A program made the position numbers and the translations under genes. From an uncultured Erysipelotrichaceae bacterium (GTDB taxonomy: Bacteria; Bacillota_I; Bacilli_A; Erysipelotrichales; Erysipelotrichaceae), in NCBI GenBank assembly GCA_902803275.1, contig CADCPE010000232.1:1-9192 (forward strand): DNA of 9,192 bases. Reading direction: 5' to 3'. Positions within the stretch are counted from its first letter, which is position 1. Each line of letters begins with the position of its first letter. The notes beneath the pieces were generated by a model. It saw only the letters and a program-made list of their open reading frames with translations, had not been told where the DNA came from and ran no database searches. This document shows positions 6,883 to 9,192 of the stretch, one piece after another.

Positions 6883-6908
6883 AGGGGATGACCGATCGAT
6901 CATCCCCT
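6883..6908 (+). terminator. Intrinsic terminator of the phospholipase-MFS operon
   Basis: A perfect 9-bp stem, AGGGGATGA (6883-6891) with TCATCCCCT (6900-6908), an 8-nt loop containing CGATCG, then TTCATTT. It lies 28 nt after the MFS stop codon. The rest of the gap to the next promoter (6909-7050) holds no gene or structure I can support. Confidence 0.85.
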
Positions 6909-7050
6909 TTCATTTGCGGCCGATGTGTTTTTCCTCCTGTTGTTTATGAGCCAGAAACACGTGAAGTTCTGTAAGCACCTGATGATCCGTGTATTGGACA
7001 GAATCAGACATTGTACCGGATAAAACGGTGAACTAAACGTGCAGACAAAA

Positions 7051-7059
7051 TGTTATAAT
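7051..7059 (+). promoter_or_regulatory. Extended -10 promoter of the MBL gene pair
   Basis: TGTTATAAT is a perfect extended -10 (TGn plus TATAAT). No good -35 lies at the expected distance, which is normal for extended -10 promoters. Transcription would start near 7066, inside the longer GTG-initiated frame (7039), supporting the ATG at 7084 as the true start. Confidence 0.65.
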
Positions 7060-7068
7060 GAAGTGCTT

Positions 7069-7073
7069 GGAGA
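7069..7073 (+). promoter_or_regulatory. Ribosome binding site of the first MBL gene
   Basis: GGAGA with a 10-nt spacer to the ATG at 7084. The spacer is slightly long but this is the only purine-rich site matching an in-frame start downstream of the predicted transcription start. Confidence 0.6.
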
Positions 7074-7083
7074 AAAAGAACTC

Positions 7084-8511
7084 ATGAAAGAAAGAACGAC
7101 AATCACATTCCACAGCGGGCTCGACAGCATCGGCGGCGTCGTGATGGAAGTCAGATACGGCAATGACCGTGCCTTTTTTGAAGCCGGAACGGCCTATAAT
7201 CCTGCCTTTGACATGTTTGACGGCAGCGTGGACTTAAGAAAAAACTTCATCCAGGACTATCTGTGGATCGATGAGATCCCGTTTATCGACGGCATCTACC
7301 GGAAACAGGACATCGAAAAAAGATATCCAAACCTGATCAGTGCACAGGACTACCCCATTGATGATCAGGCATTCTTCATCACGCACCTTCATCTGGACCA
7401 CATGCGCATGATGGGCATGATCGATCCGTCTGTGAGAGTGTATCTTTCTAAACCTGCCCAGATCATTGAAAAAGCCCTGGAAGATGTAGGCCAGGGTGTT
7501 CAAAGCATCAGAGGCTTCGATTACACCGATATGGAAGATGAGATGGATGTCGGAAAGATCCACATCAAAAGGTTCATCCTCAATGATGATTCCTATCAGG
7601 ATTATTCATTCTATATCGAAACTCCCGATCTGAAGATGCATCATACCGGTGATGTCTTCCTCTATGGCAAGTATGAAGCCAATATCCTCAAAGAGATCGA
7701 ATATCTCAACGAAAAGAAGATCGATCTTCTTTTCTGTGAAGGGACGCGATTCTTCGCGGAAATGAAACCAGAAGATTTCAAAGATCGGAAACTGATCCCG
7801 AGCTTCAAGCCAAAAGACGGCATGATCACCTTTGACCGTCTGAAAGAAAGGATGATCGAGACCGTCAATTCACACAAGGGACTCATCATCTTCAATTACT
7901 ACGAAAGAGAGATGAGCGACGTGCTTCTGTTTACGGAGATCTCGGAAAAGACCGGAAGGAAGCTGGTCTATGAGCCTGAAAGCACCCATATCATAAACGA
8001 ATTCTTCCATCGTCCGGTCTGTGTGGTGGTTCCCGATACCTATCTGAAAGAACCGGACTATCTCAAGGACATCCTTTCATGCAATGAAGTGATCACCAAG
8101 GAAGAGATCCTGGATCATCCTGACAGATACATGGTCCAGAATACCTATCCCAACATCCTGGAACTTTTTGACTACCGCAATGCGGATACTCTGTACATGC
8201 ATCACTCCGGGATCCCTTTGGGGGATTTCGATCCTAAATACTCCAATTTGCTGAATGTCATTAATTCGTGCAGAATGGCCTATGACAAGACCTATATCGG
8301 TGAGGACGGCTATTTCTCGCCTCATGGCGAGACCTGGCAGATCCTGGCCTATATTGAAATGGTCAAAGCCAGGCTGACCGTTCCCTGCCATTCTGGCAAC
8401 AGAAAGGCTTTTGAAGCCAACCTGAGAGTTCCGTATTTCCACGCAGAAAGAAAAGTGCACTATATCTATGACCGGGAAGAAAATATTCTGAAGGAGGCGG
8501 ATCATGAGTAA
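7084..8511 (+). CDS. Metallo-beta-lactamase-fold hydrolase, beta-CASP/RNase J-like
   Basis: This 475-residue soluble protein has the MBL metal motif HLHLDH at 101-106 and HTGD with Asp190. It continues for about 285 residues past that point, with PHGE near His414 and VPCHSGN near His436, which resemble the late His motifs of beta-CASP nucleases such as RNase J. A nuclease role is therefore plausible but not proven. Two metal-site positions look altered: the motif I Asp is Glu33 (FFEAG), and the motif III His position reads FILNDD (Asp168). A stretch of about 65 residues between motif I and HLHLDH, containing IPFIDGIYRKQD, is longer than usual for MBL proteins and is shared with the next gene. 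The start at 7084 is chosen over GTG 7039 because of the promoter and ribosome site. It overlaps the second MBL gene by 8 nt, implying translational coupling. Confidence 0.85.
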   Translation: MKERTTITFHSGLDSIGGVVMEVRYGNDRAFFEAGTAYNPAFDMFDGSVDLRKNFIQDYLWIDEIPFIDGIYRKQDIEKRYPNLISAQDYPIDDQAFFITHLHLDHMRMMGMIDPSVRVYLSKPAQIIEKALEDVGQGVQSIRGFDYTDMEDEMDVGKIHIKRFILNDDSYQDYSFYIETPDLKMHHTGDVFLYGKYEANILKEIEYLNEKKIDLLFCEGTRFFAEMKPEDFKDRKLIPSFKPKDGMITFDRLKERMIETVNSHKGLIIFNYYEREMSDVLLFTEISEKTGRKLVYEPESTHIINEFFHRPVCVVVPDTYLKEPDYLKDILSCNEVITKEEILDHPDRYMVQNTYPNILELFDYRNADTLYMHHSGIPLGDFDPKYSNLLNVINSCRMAYDKTYIGEDGYFSPHGETWQILAYIEMVKARLTVPCHSGNRKAFEANLRVPYFHAERKVHYIYDREENILKEADHE

Positions 8512-9192
8512 GACAGTCCTAAGATTCTACCGCGGCACCCACGGCATGGGCATCTGCATTTCCGTGACCTATGAAAAAGACCGGGTCATCTTTGACTTCG
8601 GTGCTCCATTCACACCTCTTGGACAGGTCTATGACGGAACCGTAAAACAGAGAAATATCAGCAGAGTCAAGGATGCCATCCTTCTGGGGAAGATCCCTCC
8701 ACTGGAAGGCGTCTTCAGCAGGAAGGATCTGCAGGATCTGGATGTCCTGCCATATGAAGAATGCGACATCAATTCGGCCGTGATGATCTGCCACCTGCAT
8801 CTGGACCACATGAGCGAAGCAGACAAGATCGCCAGGCAGATACCGGTCTATATCCATCAGGACGGCATCAGACTCCAGGAACTTCTGTATACAGTCGAAG
8901 GTACCAGGAAGTACCGTGACTATACTCCTTTTGAGTATCATGTGCCTTTCCATGTCGGACAGATCGAGATCACTCCTTTCTATTCGGACCACCCATGTCC
9001 AGGTTCGGCGGGCTTTCTGATCAGGACTCCCGACAGCACGATCTACTACAGCGGTGACATCAGGTTCCATGGCACAGGATGCCAGAAAGCATTTGACGAA
9101 CTTGAGATCCTGAAAAAAGAAAAGATCGATCTGCTGATCGTCGATGCGACTACGACTTCTCCTTCCGAATTTGTCCACGGAAAGAAGATGGA
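8504..9192 (+). CDS. Second metallo-beta-lactamase-fold hydrolase (3' end outside window)
   Basis: The frame runs open from ATG 8504 to the window end (229 codons visible). AAGGAGG at 8491-8497 sits 6 nt before the start, an excellent site. The protein is a paralogue of the preceding one: both have an N-terminal strand ending in motif I (here VIFDFG with Asp31), a similar long segment with IPPLEGVFSRKDL, then HLHLDH at 97-102. This copy keeps His163 (YSDHPCPGSAGF) at the motif III position and Asp185 in YYSGD, so the canonical dinuclear metal set appears complete as far as visible. Whether it carries a beta-CASP insertion cannot be judged because the C-terminus is missing. It overlaps its neighbour by 8 nt and is certainly co-transcribed with it. 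The antisense frame at 8519-9178 is a shadow. Confidence 0.88.
   Translation, partial: MSKTVLRFYRGTHGMGICISVTYEKDRVIFDFGAPFTPLGQVYDGTVKQRNISRVKDAILLGKIPPLEGVFSRKDLQDLDVLPYEECDINSAVMICHLHLDHMSEADKIARQIPVYIHQDGIRLQELLYTVEGTRKYRDYTPFEYHVPFHVGQIEITPFYSDHPCPGSAGFLIRTPDSTIYYSGDIRFHGTGCQKAFDELEILKKEKIDLLIVDATTTSPSEFVHGKKM

Noticed and set aside
6913..6937. AGGAGG on the minus strand after the MFS operon, with an ATG downstream
   Set aside because: The ATG is about 19 nt away and opens only a 21-codon frame through the terminator hairpin; the nearer frame ends after a few codons.
6994..7024. TTGGACA with a GATAAA-like box as a second promoter for the MBL pair
   Set aside because: Spacing (18-19 bp) and the -10 match are poor compared with the perfect extended -10 at 7051-7059.
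7039..7083. GTG start 45 nt upstream of the first MBL gene
   Set aside because: The extended -10 box lies inside this stretch, so a GTG-initiated product would not be on the transcript, and the extra residues do not look like part of the domain.
8519..9178. Minus-strand frame of 219 codons at the right end
   Set aside because: It lies opposite the second MBL gene, whose HLHLDH motif, ribosome site and paralogy are convincing; the antisense protein shows no family features.

Overview
The window looks like chromosomal DNA from a low-to-mid GC Gram-positive anaerobe (Bacillota), most likely Erysipelotrichales or a related clostridial lineage. The reasons are strong GGAGG ribosome binding sites, AT-rich promoters of the TATAAT type, tightly packed genes, and the short ACT-type SerA encoded directly behind SerC. 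The assignment rests on protein resemblance judged by eye, not on a search. No tRNA, rRNA, CRISPR array, insertion sequence or phage gene is visible.

Left part (1-3992). The 3' end of a plus-strand gene for a C-terminal zinc-ribbon protein (2-628) meets a minus-strand operon across a bidirectional terminator (627-655). The operon reads right to left: serC (3909-2827), serA (2830-1682, sharing ATGA with serC), then a short, degenerate fructose-PTS IIB-IIC-like gene (1671-658). SerC and SerA catalyse steps 2 and 1 of phosphorylated serine biosynthesis. The PTS-like protein lacks the IIB phosphorylation cysteine and the last part of IIC, so it is unlikely to be an ordinary sugar transporter.

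Middle (3943-6908). A glutathione-peroxidase-family gene (4535-3993, minus) has its own consensus promoter and a terminator that abuts the serC promoter. It diverges from a two-gene plus-strand operon: a cytoplasmic zinc-dependent phospholipase C-like protein (4617-5477) and a UMF1/Atg22-like MFS transporter (5496-6854), ended by a strong hairpin terminator (6883-6908). The 80-bp divergent intergenic region carries a perfect 7-4-7 inverted repeat (4557-4574) inside the gpx promoter spacer, a candidate operator that could also act on the phospholipase-like gene.

Right part (7051-9192). An extended -10 promoter drives two overlapping, paralogous metallo-beta-lactamase-fold genes (7084-8511 and 8504 to past the window end). 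Both have the HxHxDH metal motif and a similar long segment before it. The upstream copy has C-terminal features like beta-CASP nucleases but has altered two metal-site positions that the downstream copy keeps, which suggests the two proteins have diverged in function or work as a pair.

The most unusual items are the degenerate PTS protein in the serine operon, the tandem MBL pair with asymmetric active sites, and the palindromic operator candidate between gpx and the phospholipase-like gene. None proves a new system.
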